Source: Buxus sempervirens
Lineage: Eukaryota > Streptophyta > Magnoliopsida > Buxales > Buxaceae
Assembly: GCA_947561395.2 (NCBI GenBank)
Contig: CANNZS020000236.1
Location: 918,322-982,321 of the forward strand
Length of the DNA: 64,000 nt
Direction of reading: 5' to 3'
The translations under genes were made by a program, and so were the position numbers. Under the pieces are notes generated by a model. It was not told the origin of the DNA. It saw nothing but the letters and a program-made list of their open reading frames with translations, and ran no database searches. The stretch's first letter is position 1. Each line of letters begins with the position of its first letter. This document shows, piece after piece, positions 1 to 9,973 of the stretch.

Positions 1-1761
1 AGCCAAAGGTGAGTCTCGTAGATCTATCTCAACTTTCAGTACAAGGAAGACCAATCAGACTCAGGAGTCAAGTCTGCATCGTCAGATTACTATGATTAGT
101 ATGATCTACCATCTCGGAATGGAGCCCAGCCAAAGTCACCCCTCTTATCGCGAGCTAGGAGAGGATAGAAGGTATGCCGCTTTTGTAACATTAACAAATG
201 GCGCTAATGAGAAAGGGGTGGGAGCTCCAAGACCTGGAAAGGCAGAACGCTTGGGGAAAGATGAAGACGGTCTACGGAAGTCCCCCCGGAAAGTAGCTCC
301 GACAGTCGGAGGGAAGTCTCTCCTATCTTCGCCTGAGGACCCGGCTCCGGAGGTCGGTTTTAAATAAATAAGTAGGCGGAGGTGCTTTCTTAAGGCTAGA
401 CCTCTATCTGGCCCTTCCTTTACTTCGACGTTGAGCTTTTACTGGAAGTTGAGATAAAGGTTTTTTCCCTAGATCTCTTACTAAAAGGTAGGAAAAGAGG
501 TTCTGTTACTGACCTCCCTCCAACGAAAGAAGACGAGACTTAAAGCGGGAATAAAGGCTAGTTAATCTGGTTTTCTTATGGAAGGACAAGCAGCCGGGTA
601 GCTCGCTAACTGAAGGATTGACTTCTAGAATCTCTTTCCTAGGTTTCGAGAATAGAGGGATGAAGGGAAAGACCTTCCCCGCACTCTGAGTTTCATAAGG
701 CAGGCTGCTTAACCGCCCCTGCATTCAAGACAGGCCTGGTCTAGGGTCCTCCCTTTCCAATATGAATATGGGCTCCCCGAGTCCTTTCTTCCTGCCCTTA
801 GGATGGTCTACGATCCGATAGGAGAAGAAATCTTAGGTTTAGGACTCACTCTTCTTTGTGGATAGCTCGAATCGCTCTTTTTTAATGAAAAATACGCGGT
901 TTCATAGCTCGATGTGCCTCTATCCTAGCTGCTAGTAGGAAGCTGGAGCTTTCTTCTCTTTGGGAGCGGGAAGGGGCTTGTAGCCCGAGAGGTACCTCCT
1001 TTCCTGAAAGCTCTTGCAGGAATTCTTAAACCCGCCTTTAGGTTTGGCCCAAGAGTCTTCCCTCTGGAGCTAGTTTGTTCAAGGGGATAAGGGGCATCCC
1101 CTGTGTAGGAATGCTCTTAGAGTAGCGTCCCATCTTGTGCACCAACAAGACTTTTGTTTTTGTAAGAAAAAAGGTCCGTTGTTCCTTTATCTGGGTGAGT
1201 AGCTTCTTCTCTAGGTAAGAAGAAGGCTTTCAAGTGGCCGGGCTAACTACGACAAGATTCACTATTTCCCCTTTGGTTTATTCTTAATTAATGGCAGGAC
1301 TGTGCCCCGTTTATCCCTATCTGGGAGTCGGTCTTCCCTATGGATCTAGTTTTTGTATTTCAATTCAATAAGCAGTCTCCGCTTGTAGCTCGATAAGGGA
1401 GGAATAAAAACCTTCCCTCGAGCCTGGTCTAAGGGCATCGTTTATTAGCAGGACATCTGATTCCACAACCGATTCTATTACAAAATAAGTTGTGTACCAT
1501 AATGGGTTGGACCCCTCCTGATCCAAGCTGACCCCAAAGAATGATTCTTCGGCCAGGCTTAACTGGAGTGAGTCGTGAATCTCCTTGTTATGACTTCCCT
1601 TTCCCTCCCCCCTAAGAAGTCCGCCATTGAGGTAAGCCCGATTGTGTTGTCTTACGGATTCTGTTGCCCAAGAAGAAGGAATGTCTTTCCCTAAATCAGC
1701 CGTATTTGTAGCTGTCAGAGCTTTATCCCCGGGGTACCTCTCAAGAGAAGGAGCAGCATCT
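1..1761. other. Unique left flank, gene-poor mitochondrial spacer
   Basis: This is the only stretch of the window outside the tandem repeat. I recognise no standard mitochondrial gene or tRNA on either strand. It shares short phrases with the repeat unit (aaggaattcttaaacc-like and gctagtaggaagct-like words, also present near 20330-20480), as expected of plant mitochondrial spacer. One ATG-initiated frame of 91 codons (92-367, plus) is open but has no recognisable domain. It is hydrophilic and rich in Lys, Gly and Pro, and I do not call it a gene. Confidence 0.7.
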
Positions 1762-3525
1762 TAGTCCACAACTTCTTTAGTAAGAGAATCTCGATTGTGT
1801 AATAGAATAGGTTGGACCCCCAAGACGAACTATCAAGTTTTGGATTTCTTCCGAAATTAAGGACTGGTCCCCGGGGTTTCCGAATCCCGTCTTTTAGGAA
1901 TTCCCCCCGGGGTTGAAAGAGTGGTTTAAGTTGCTCCCTCTTTCCTATGAGCTCCCCTCCGAGCAAAAAGTAAAAGAAAGAATGATGAAACCTGCGGCCA
2001 GGCCTAAATAAATAGATTGAGGCCTTTCCCTCTATAGAGTAGTTAACCCCGTCTATCCCGACATTGAGGTAAGCGCGGATATCCCTTTCTTTCTTTCCGG
2101 GGTAGAGTGAGTCCTCGTCTAGTAGCTCGTAGCTAGCTAGATTATCAGACGATTATTAATACGATTCTATTTCATTCATTCTCGGTGCAAAACCGTCTAC
2201 CCTTCCTGCACTCCTAGCTGCATAAGGCATTCTGCTTCCCCTGCCCTACATTCCTGACTAGGAATGATATAAGGTCCGCCCTTAGGTAGTTCCTTTGTGT
2301 GTGGCAATAAGCCTCCTACCTTCTAGTCCCTGCTAGCTCGCTAAGTTAGGTAGCTTCTCCTTCCCTCAGAAAAGACTAACGTAAACTCAACTCTTACGAG
2401 GCGCCCCCGCTCTAAGATAAAGGACTCAAGACTCAACTCAACTGACGTAGGAGACTGGGCCCTGACGCTGGAGATTAGCTCAGCTAGGACTCTTAACTAA
2501 TAACTGAGGCTGACGTAGGACAAGTAGAACACTGAGCGTAGGAGCCTTTGGTTAATAAGATGTGTAGGACATTGGTTAATAAGATGCGCTAGCTCAATTG
2601 TTTTTCAAAAGTCTTCCTATTTTACTTTGAGTAAATAAAGTGTAGCATTGAGTAGATGCTAATTCTTTAACTTAGTATATTAGCGGAGCTCTGTCAGGGG
2701 GGAAAGGCTAATGGAAGAATACAAGGCTTTTCGAGTCCATTAGTCCCCCCCGAACCCCCCACTACTGACCGTAAAGGTGCTTACATATAATATATATATA
2801 TGCTTTTACATTTAAATTTGGATTCTAACTCCCCTTTCACGCTCGTTTGAGCCCGTAACCGGTCTCTCTCTGGATCTGAACCTGGATTCTCAGAGCATCG
2901 TATATATAATAGAGTCATAAGCTGGATCTACTGCTTAACCAAAAGAATCAATTGCTCCGGGGCAACTTCTCCCTGGAGCTACTGGATATCGACCTAAGAG
3001 ATACTAGACCAGGTGCGAGAGGAAGGTATGTAATTAGAATATCTATCCCTGTTGTTCGCATATGGGTTGTTATCCCTTTAATTAGAAGGCAGAAGTGCTA
3101 GGGATCGGAAATGACGTAGGTGACGAATCGGGCCAATCGAGGCGGTCCCCATTTGAGATTGAGAGAGCGGTCGGGCCGGGTGGCAAGCTCAAGGCTTGGT
3201 GGGGGATAGGGTAGCTCGGTTTGCCTCTATATCGGGATTTGATCCAAGATGGGAAGAAGATTGGTTTGCTCTACAATCGGGGAGCTTCGACTAGCTCCTT
3301 GCGAACACCTCAGAGAAATAGGAACTCAACATCGATGACATACTGCGGAAAATGCACGAATTAATGCTACGAATGAACGAAAGAGTCACTCTCTATCTTG
3401 TTTGCCTACCTTCTTGGTCAAGCCTACTTTCGAAAAACTACGGTCCACCAATTAGGATCCGTTCACTCCATCTGAACCTATTGGCCCTCTTTCTTCTCTA
3501 ATTCGATCAGCTGCAACTGGTAAAA
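1762..3525. other. Gene-poor spacer at start of repeat unit
   Basis: No recognisable gene on either strand. Contents are typical plant mitochondrial filler: tagctcg/tagctag words near 2110-2145, a related pair of ttgaggtaagc phrases (about 1628 in the flank and 2075 here), clusters of gactcaact/gacgtagga words at 2390-2530, and an AT-rich (ta)n run at about 2787-2800. It recurs in copies 2 and 3. Confidence 0.6.
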
Positions 3526-3960
3526 CAAGCGATTCGTAAACAAATTATTCTAACACTACTGATTCTGCGAACCTTTTCCCTCGATCTTTTGATCGTAACA
3601 ATCGATTCTGTGCACTTTCTACATCGCTAACTGGTAGACAAGAAGCGAGGGCTTGCTTTGGCTTTCATTCCTACCTTCGCAAACCCAGGAAAGAGGGATA
3701 GCTTGGATAATCAGTAGTGCAGGGAAGGAAAACGGGCTATTCGCTGGTAACAAACCTAGGAGAATTAGCAAAATAGAAATGAAATACTGACGATTCTATG
3801 ACCAAAACAGGTGATTCGCTGATAGAGACAGCTACCTTAGCTAATTGCTTCGGAGAGTTACCAATTGGGTTGGAGCAAGGAACCGCAAAAGACTACCGAT
3901 TCTGCAACAAATGCAACTCATTCTGAAATGTCAACAACCGATTGTGCGCAACTTTTGTCA
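3526..3960 (+). repeat. Degenerate cluster of cgattctgcg-like words
   Basis: About eight imperfect versions of a 12-16 base word (variants such as gcgattcgtaaac, actgattctgcgaac, atcgattctgtgcac, gacgattctatgac, accgattctgcaac, accgattgtgcgcaac) recur over about 430 bases at irregular spacing. Phrases like actggtaaaacaagc and actggtagacaagaagc accompany some of them. This suggests a decayed tandem array or repeated micro-duplication. No open frame runs through it. Copies lie at 28934-29368 and 54342-54776. Confidence 0.45.
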
Positions 3961-4643
3961 CGAGTGAAAAACAACTAATTATGCGAAAAAGACTGAAAAA
4001 TCACATACAAATAAGACGAGGTATCAAAGGAACATAGCTTGATAACAAGATTGCAACCGGATGCTTCGAAGCAGACTATCAAGTTACTAACGACTTCTAG
4101 CAAGGAGATAGACCAAGCGCATGAACTACCCCTATTGACCTAAAAGGTCAGCCCAGTCAGTGCAGTCTCGATCTTTATGATTCAACTTCTCTTTGCGAGG
4201 TAGCCCGGTGCCCCAAAAACCAGCTCTTCTCAGAACCCGGGGGAGAGACTAAAAGCTGTCTCTTGAGCTCGGGTAGCTCCTTCTTAATTGATTGCCAAAT
4301 CTTAATCGAATTGCCATGCTCTAATCAAGGAGCGACCAATGAAAATAGAGTTACAAGTTCTAGGGCGAAGGACTCTGATCCTGGGCTTTTGAACATCAAG
4401 CTTGTGGACAGGCCTCTCTCTTCCTTCTTGCTTCACACCAGCTATTGACCCCAATTCACTTAAGAAACCAGCCTTGTTATTTATAAGGGGTGCGGCTATG
4501 CCGTGTTCTCGGTGTATGCGCGAAGTGAATCTTCTATACCGTCCATAGTTATAGTTGGCGGGCAATTCGTCGTTCATGCATTTTGGACCGTTGTCGCTGG
4601 AGATTGCACTTAGTGCTAGGCTTCCGCTGTCGGTCCGGCCCGG
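3961..4643. other. Spacer with overlapping small open frames only
   Basis: Two opposed frames overlap here (61 codons plus at 4263-4448; 91 codons minus at 4302-4577). Neither has a recognisable domain or hydrophobic segment, so I treat both as chance frames. Nothing else is identified. Confidence 0.4.
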
Positions 4644-4898
4644 GTGATGAAACTGAACGTACTTTGGTTAGTCATTCTGGTTGTATCGACTTGCGTCTGT
4701 CCCTCTGTCCCTGATCCTTTCAAGCATAGAATGAAGCGAGTGGGGATTGCCGGGTTTCAGCTGGTTTCTGTGTTCTTAGGTTCGATCTCTTCTCTTCTAG
4801 GGCCAACGCGCCTATTCTATTACATTCCTTTCCCTTTCCCCTTCTTGGGTGAACCTGTCCCATTGCCCGAATCCAGGAATGGTGATGTCTCGTCCTGA
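4644..4898 (+). CDS. Unidentified 84-codon ORF with signal-like N-terminus
   Basis: I do not recognise this product. Residues 4-20 (LNVLWLVILVVSTCVCP) are strongly hydrophobic and look like a signal peptide or single membrane anchor. A second hydrophobic stretch at about residues 35-52 (AGFQLVSVFLGSISSLLG) is followed by an aromatic/proline tail (FYYIPFPFPFLGEP). The start could be either of two adjacent Met codons. No neighbouring known gene supports it and no promoter was seen, so it may be a chance ORF in T/C-rich spacer. Identical copies lie at 30052-30306 and 55460-55714. Confidence 0.22.
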   Translation: MMKLNVLWLVILVVSTCVCPSVPDPFKHRMKRVGIAGFQLVSVFLGSISSLLGPTRLFYYIPFPFPFLGEPVPLPESRNGDVSS

Positions 4899-5125
4899 CA
4901 TGGGTTACCTTTCCTAAACGGGTTTAATGGAACATGCCTAGGGCAGAGAAACGTAAGTTTATCTAGCCCGATAGGCAAAACACCTTAAGAGAGGGCACTT
5001 CGTGGCTTAAACGGCTCTATTTTAACTATGCTCCACCGTTAGAGAAGAAAGAAAATACATGCATATAGGCAAACCCCACGAACCATCCGTTTCGGGAGCT
5101 ACAAGGAGGAAGAAATAGGATTCGG

Positions 5126-5248
5126 ATGAAGAATAAGAAAGAGAGAACGATGCCGAGGCTGAAGTCGAAACCTAAGTCGAAGTTCAAGCTAAAGCAGGTG
5201 CCTAAGTTGAAGCTTAAGTCGATGCCAAAGCCGGTGTTGATGTCTTAG
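5126..5248 (+). CDS. Lysine-rich 40-codon mini-ORF over a short-word repeat
   Basis: ATG at 5126 to TAG at 5246-5248. The frame is almost all Lys, Pro, Leu and Ser, with a K-hydrophobic-K-S/P pattern (for example PRLKSKPKSKFKLK). The DNA shows why: a degenerate repeat of aagtcgaag/aagctaaag/aagttgaag words. One other frame of the same stretch would read as an Ala/Glu/Val repeat interrupted by stops, so the ORF is probably a by-product of repeat growth. The same stretch occurs at 30534-30656 and 55942-56064. Confidence 0.2.
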   Translation: MKNKKERTMPRLKSKPKSKFKLKQVPKLKLKSMPKPVLMS

Positions 5249-6525
5249 AATAGGGAACACCAAGTGAAAGAGCTGCCATCCGGAACTTGAGAAGGGGGAC
5301 GAACTACTTTGATTGAGTCTTGCAGACAAACCGAACTCGCGGAGATTGAAATGAGAGAAAATGGAAAGGCGCTTTTTCCACCTTTTTCAGAGTGGAGTTA
5401 CTCTTAGTCGAAATCACTCGAACCTTTCTCATATCTTTGTGTTTCCTGTGTCCTCAATTGTCCAGTTTCCCGGCTCGCTAGCTTGCTTGATCAAATCCAC
5501 GGAACGAACTGACTTCCCGGCAAAGCAAAGGAGAAAGAGTGATTCTTTACGTTGCAAGCAAACAAGCAACGGCACACACAGAAGTGAATAAAATAGCTGA
5601 CTGACTTCCGCACAGGAAGGAGTGACTGAACTACGGTGTTTTGCAACTTTTCAATCAAATTCAATCAAAAAACAAGGGAAGATGGGACTTTTTCCTTTTA
5701 CCTTCCCTAAAAGTACCATTTCAATGGAATAACACGGGAATATGAAACCCTTTTTAACCAAAAACAGGAGAATTAGTCAACTTGTCAATCAAGATTCAAT
5801 CAAGGAAAGCACTTCTTCACTTGCCTTGGCTTGAGTCCAATCTCATCTGTCAGGAGATGGCTTAGTAAGGAGTTGTTAAAGTCTTCTGGTAGTCGCTTGT
5901 CTTATGAGTGAATCTCGATCTATGGCCTATTTGATTGAAGCTGAAGGCCTGTTCAAAAAATCAGATAGGCCGTTTTCTTATCTGCTAGCTCGCCTTCTTC
6001 TTCTTCTAGTCAAATCTTTGAAAGGGGTGAAACCGTCGTACATGAGTAGACTGCCCTACCCTTTTAGTACTAAAGGTAGGAAAGCCAGAAAGAAAGCAAG
6101 ACTTCTCTAAGAACATCTTTTATAATCTCCGATCGGGGAATATTAATAGATGTTCCCACGGAGCGGTAACTAGTTTAGCTGCTCGAACCTGAACCATCGT
6201 GAATAGAACCAGCGCTTAAGGAAAAGTAGGAGAAGAAGGCCGACGGGTGATTCCCTTGGGTACGAAAGAGGGATATGAGTGAAGATAGAGGAAGAGGAAA
6301 GAAGGCTTGTGTGAAGGATACGTCTTGGCTATGGCATCATGCAAGGCAGGCTCAGGCAAGCGTCTTTGAGTCGTCGAAGGCAAGATAGCACAGGAAACGG
6401 ACGATTTACCGCATAGGTAACTATAAGGGAGGAGTTCAAACCCGGCAATCTCCGACTTAAATGATTTAGGAGTGAAAGAACCTGGTATTCCCCGCTCCTT
6501 AATATCCCCCCGATGGAGGAAGCTT
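5249..6525. other. Spacer without recognised gene
   Basis: Contains small plus frames of 76 codons (5361-5591) and 68 codons (5904-6110) without recognisable domains, plus a run of caatcaa/ttcaatcaa words at 5650-5810. The 68-codon frame has a hydrophobic core (YLLARLLLLLVKSL) and a very basic C-terminus, but nothing ties it to a known gene. Confidence 0.4.
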
Positions 6526-6572
6526 CCCAGGTAGGATTCGAACCTACGACCAGTCAGTTAACAGCCGACCGC
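6526..6572 (-). pseudogene. trnN: Truncated plastid-type trnN-GUU, 3' part only
   Basis: On the minus strand this reads the anticodon arm with a GTT anticodon (ggctgttaactgac), the variable region and a T arm with loop TTCGAAT flanked by a five-base stem (gtagg/cctac), then ctggg of the 3' acceptor side. It matches plastid-type trnN(GUU), which is common in angiosperm mitochondria as transferred plastid DNA. Upstream of gcggtc the sequence loses all similarity: no D arm (no agctcagtgg-like motif) and no 5' acceptor strand. It therefore cannot fold as a complete tRNA and is a remnant of about 47 bases. Copies lie at 31934-31980 and 57342-57388. Confidence 0.8.
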
Positions 6573-8884
6573 GCACAAAAGGCACTCGAATTGCCGATTA
6601 AATCGAAAAAAATCGATTGTAACCTATTTGGGCGAGAAGCACTAATTCAGTCTATTGGGCCTAGAGGAGCTTATGAATAAAGGTACGAAGTGTCTTTCTT
6701 ATCTGGCTATCGAGAATAAAAACGTATGATAAAACACTATCCCCTCCCCCCTCCGACTGAGGAATCCTGCACCCTCTAACCGCAAGGGTAAGAACGAGGG
6801 CCTCCTCCGCTCTGGTTCTCCTCCGGGGGCTCTATCGAAAATCTCCTTTCTTTAAAGTTCCACAAGGAAGTCGACAGACTCACTAACCTTAAAGGGAATC
6901 TCTAATGTAGCGTACCATAGGGCATATTTCGCTAAAGATAGAGTATGAGTTAAGGGATTTAGAGAGACCAAGTGGAATAAAGAACTCCCCTCCCAAAGAG
7001 TTCTCGGCCGCAAGGATAGACTCAAAGCCCCAATCCGCTACTGATTGGATGGTTGGAGATATAAATTCTATTCTTTTTGGCATTAAGTAGTATGTCAATA
7101 GAAGGTTTCAGAGGCGCGGTTTTTCCTTTTGTTAAGGGGCGCCAAGCAGAGAACAGAACGGAGGGGATAAAGAAGAAGCAGAACAAAGAGTTTTCGCCCG
7201 CGCCTGTAATCACGTCAAAGGAGAGAGCGATTGAGAGACTTGATTACGACCGTTAGAGATTCGCCTTTGCGCATTGATACTGATACAAAGAGCAGATATT
7301 TGAGATTTCGGAATCTAGTAAGCAAGACAAAAAGAGTCCATCCGACAAATACCCGGGATTCTGTAATTAATGAATAAAGGAAGAATCATCTAATGACATT
7401 CCCTGGCTGATCCAGTACTTTACCGAGTGGAATACTGCCTTTTCCCTTTGCAAGACCATAAAAAGTATTCCCCCAATCTAAAGAGAAGCTCAGCCAAGCG
7501 CCAAAGAAAGTAGTATTCTCTTCCGGCATGATTGGAATTGATTTGATAAAGTGTAGATGCGGAAGAGTTAGATCCGCCAATAGCCCTTAGATCCTTGCGC
7601 AAGAATGAATATATTAGTAAGGCAAGGAACTTCTTGTCTCAGATGCGCGTTATCGTCCTCATGCGCGTAATCGACAAAAAGTATGTTTTCAAGGGCAGTC
7701 TACTAATCGGTAAGCATTCCTTTAGGGCATTCATCCAATGTGGAATGTCTAGTGTCTACCGTACTTGATCAGTCAAGGTTGATTCCTCTGGCATTCGTTC
7801 TAGTCTTAAGGATAGAGCGCCAACTCCACCTTTAAATAAGAGGCAGTTTTAACTGTTATTATTACTTTACTTCTTTCTAGCTTCTTTTCGTATTGTGCTA
7901 ACCATATAAATATGCCTGTTGTTCCGCGTGATTGGTAATGGCATAACTGGCAGTGAAGTACCCAAGAGAGAAGAAAAGTGGGCAGGAAAGAGACAAGACC
8001 GTATAACGCGCATCCACCCTTTCTATCCATTAATATGTCTATCAATTCCTATAAGAAGAATGTTCCTAACCTCTTCGACGTAAGATCCATTCTAGCGCGC
8101 AAGGCATGCGAAGAAGGGACCTAGTTACTAGTTAATCATAACTAAATTAGCCCTCGTAAGGCCTCCCAATAGTTCCTTGTTCTAGTTACCGCTCCGTGGG
8201 TCCTTAGGAATGCCACAGCCAGAGAGACAGAAGCAAGACAAACTCATCTCAGATGCAGAGAATCGTCTGTTTGCGAGAATAGGCTGTGCACTAATCGTCT
8301 GTTTGAAAGGGGGTGAAAGCGGGAAGAGGGATGAGCGTCAACCATCCTTACCATCGAGATTCACTGGGGATTTAGTGAGACATGAGCCTCTTTCTAAGGT
8401 CTATCTTTGGCTCCACTCTCACTAATTAAATCAACTAGCTTGGGAAAGCTATACCTATTTCAACTTTCTACGATGGGAAAGAATCCAAAGCATGGGTATT
8501 TCGACGAAAGAGTAAGCCGTTCTTAAGCCTAAATAGTTGCCTTTCGTCGTATAAACGTGTAGCTAGCAGGCATCAATAATGTTTGGAAAGGGGAGTTCCG
8601 CGGAGCTTCCTGAACCGGCCTTAGAGGTGCATTTAGAACTTGCTCAGCGCGACCTGGAGGGCAGTTCTTGGATTCGACCTCTGGCTGCAGCCCGGGACCT
8701 GTCTTACTCGCTTTACGCTGCTTAAGGAGAAGTAGAAGCCCTTTCTGAAGCTGATTTCAAGTCAGAAGCAGAGCCAGTGGCAGTCGAATCTGACGATAAA
8801 TTAGACGAGGGACGGAGTTGCAGACGATGTTGAATCTGGGGATACGCTTTCTTACAGTCTCTTTCTTTCTATTGGGCTGTAAGC
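6573..8884. other. Spacer without recognised gene
   Basis: Several minus frames of 60-79 codons (for example 6889-7098, 7386-7580, 7806-8045) and one plus frame (8210-8425) are open. None matches a family I know. The frame at 7806-8045 has one hydrophobic stretch (YGLVSFLPTFLLSWVL). Frame boundaries do not line up into an operon-like order, so I read this as mitochondrial spacer. Confidence 0.4.
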
Positions 8885-8907
8885 CTGACGAATCGAAGAT
8901 TCGTCAG
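8885..8907. repeat. Perfect 10-bp stem hairpin
   Basis: The arms ctgacgaatc (8885-8894) and gattcgtcag (8898-8907) are exact reverse complements separated by a 3-base loop (gaa). The hairpin lies about 170-190 bases upstream of the two T-rich ORFs at 9076 and 9301. Stable stem-loops in plant mitochondria often mark transcript ends or processing sites, but no T tract follows, so the role is open. Copies lie at 34293-34315 and 59701-59723. Confidence 0.6.
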
Positions 8908-9075
8908 ACTAGATGCGGTGCGGAAGTCTTGGTGGGATGTGGACTTGGTTACGTACTTTTTTCTCTTTTTCTAGAAGCCCCCCGCATGTGTGGACATTCT
9001 ACATTGAAGTAGGATGGGCCAGCCATATATAGGTTGGGGGAATAGGTCTTTCGGATCTATGACTCCTACTGACAC

Positions 9076-9294
9076 ATGGGTTCATGCGGGGGCAAAGATA
9101 AAGTGAAAGAGACATACTTCACTTCACTCTTTGTTCTTTCACTACAGAACATTAATTTCTTCTTTACATTCATTTATTCAGTCTTAAGTGTCTTAGTGTT
9201 TCGTACTGGAACTTCTCTTTCTTGGTTCCGGTACACATACGCAATGGTTGCGTATTATTGCAATGAAAATAAAATTGATTTAGAACGAGATTAA
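9076..9294 (+). CDS. Unidentified T-rich 72-codon ORF, one membrane segment
   Basis: Not recognised. The product is hydrophilic at the start (MGSCGGKDKVKET), then strongly hydrophobic and Phe-rich at residues 15-45 (SLFVLSLQ...FFFTFIYSVLSVLVF), and ends with a charged tail (NENKIDLERD). It stops six bases before the ATG of the next ORF at 9301, so the two could be read from one transcript. Base use (T-rich, TTT/ATT-heavy codons) resembles genuine mitochondrial coding DNA more than the surrounding spacer does. It could be a piece of a longer mitochondrial gene or a chimeric ORF. Identical copies: 34484-34702 and 59892-60110. Confidence 0.35.
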   Translation: MGSCGGKDKVKETYFTSLFVLSLQNINFFFTFIYSVLSVLVFRTGTSLSWFRYTYAMVAYYCNENKIDLERD

Positions 9295-9300
9295 TTCCCA

Positions 9301-9561
9301 ATGAATCGAGTTTCTACCTTATTAAAAAGTCCGTTTTGGAGAAAGTTTAGAGCTTTTTTTATCAATCAACGTATTAGATATTTGGTTTCTGTTTTGGTTT
9401 TGTATTTGCTTTTTCGAATGGGCCCATTCGTTCTATTAAATTCGTTGAATTTGCTACTTATTGGGATTGGGATTCTAAAGCCTATGATACTGGCAGTTCA
9501 ACAACTCTCATTTTTTGAAGTGGGTTGTTTATGGGAGTGGACACTAGTTTATATTTTTTAA
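9301..9561 (+). CDS. Unidentified T-rich 86-codon ORF, two membrane segments
   Basis: Not recognised as any standard mitochondrial subunit; I compared it from memory with atp8, sdh3, sdh4, nad3, nad6 and the ccm genes. The first ~27 residues are basic (MNRVSTLLKSPFWRKF then INQRIR). Two hydrophobic segments follow at about residues 28-44 (YLVSVLVLYLLFRM) and 46-68 (FVLLNSLNLLLIGIGILKP), with an aromatic C-terminus (LWEWTLVYIF). The start is an ATG six bases after the stop of the preceding 72-codon ORF. Short membrane ORFs of this form in plant mitochondria are sometimes recombination-made chimeras. Copies: 34709-34969 and 60117-60377. Confidence 0.4.
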   Translation: MNRVSTLLKSPFWRKFRAFFINQRIRYLVSVLVLYLLFRMGPFVLLNSLNLLLIGIGILKPMILAVQQLSFFEVGCLWEWTLVYIF

Positions 9562-9592
9562 AATAGGAGCCGAAGCCACGCACCTTGATCCT

Positions 9593-9973
9593 TCACAAAT
9601 GAAGCTTTTCAGGAAGTGTTTTTGACTCACAAAGAAAGATCGGACTGAAAATAAGGCTCTGCCACTTGCTTTTCATTTCAAGTCTTTCCAACATGGAGAA
9701 GTCTTCGACAAAATTCCAAATTCTAGGATCCGAGAGGTCAGGACGGATAAAATATCTATCCAAACGGTCCAGATCCACGGATAGTTTTTTCTTTTGTTTC
9801 CGTAAAAGACTGTGAATCTTTGCTTTGACAGACTGATGCTCATGGGCGGAAATGTCCGGCACTTTTCCTGCAATAGGCACAAGGGAAGGATCGGCTTCCG
9901 TTGGGGAAGCGTTCACTTCAAGAATGGAATCTTTCTCTTCCGGCGGCTTCTCAGGAGACTTTATCCGGTTCAA
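9593..9973 (-). CDS. Unidentified charged 126-codon ORF
   Basis: Not recognised. It is a soluble, highly charged product: an acidic/proline N-terminus (SPEKPPEEKDS), a basic stretch near residues 57-64 (LLRKQKKK), then LDRLDRYFIRPDLSDPRIWN and a C-terminal third with Ser/Phe. No membrane segment and no catalytic motif are evident. It converges with the plus-strand 86-codon ORF, the two ending about 30 bases apart. Acidic low-complexity ORFs of unknown function are common in plant mitochondria, so this may be one of them or a chance frame. Copies: 35001-35381 and 60409-60789. Confidence 0.35.
   Translation of the reverse strand: MNRIKSPEKPPEEKDSILEVNASPTEADPSLVPIAGKVPDISAHEHQSVKAKIHSLLRKQKKKLSVDLDRLDRYFIRPDLSDPRIWNFVEDFSMLERLEMKSKWQSLIFSPIFLCESKTLPEKLHL

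Noticed and set aside
3005-3030. Group II intron 5' end (gtgcgag)
   Set aside because: The heptamer resembles the GUGYG start, but no domain V/VI hairpin or exon of a known split gene (nad1, nad2, nad5, nad7) could be found nearby.
6436-6465. Possible tRNA T-arm (ggagttcaaacccggcaatctccg)
   Set aside because: The loop has the wrong length and no tRNA body is present upstream on the same strand.
9301-9561. Identification of the 86-codon ORF as sdh4, sdh3 or atp8
   Set aside because: Remembered signature segments of those proteins are absent. Only general hydrophobicity agrees.
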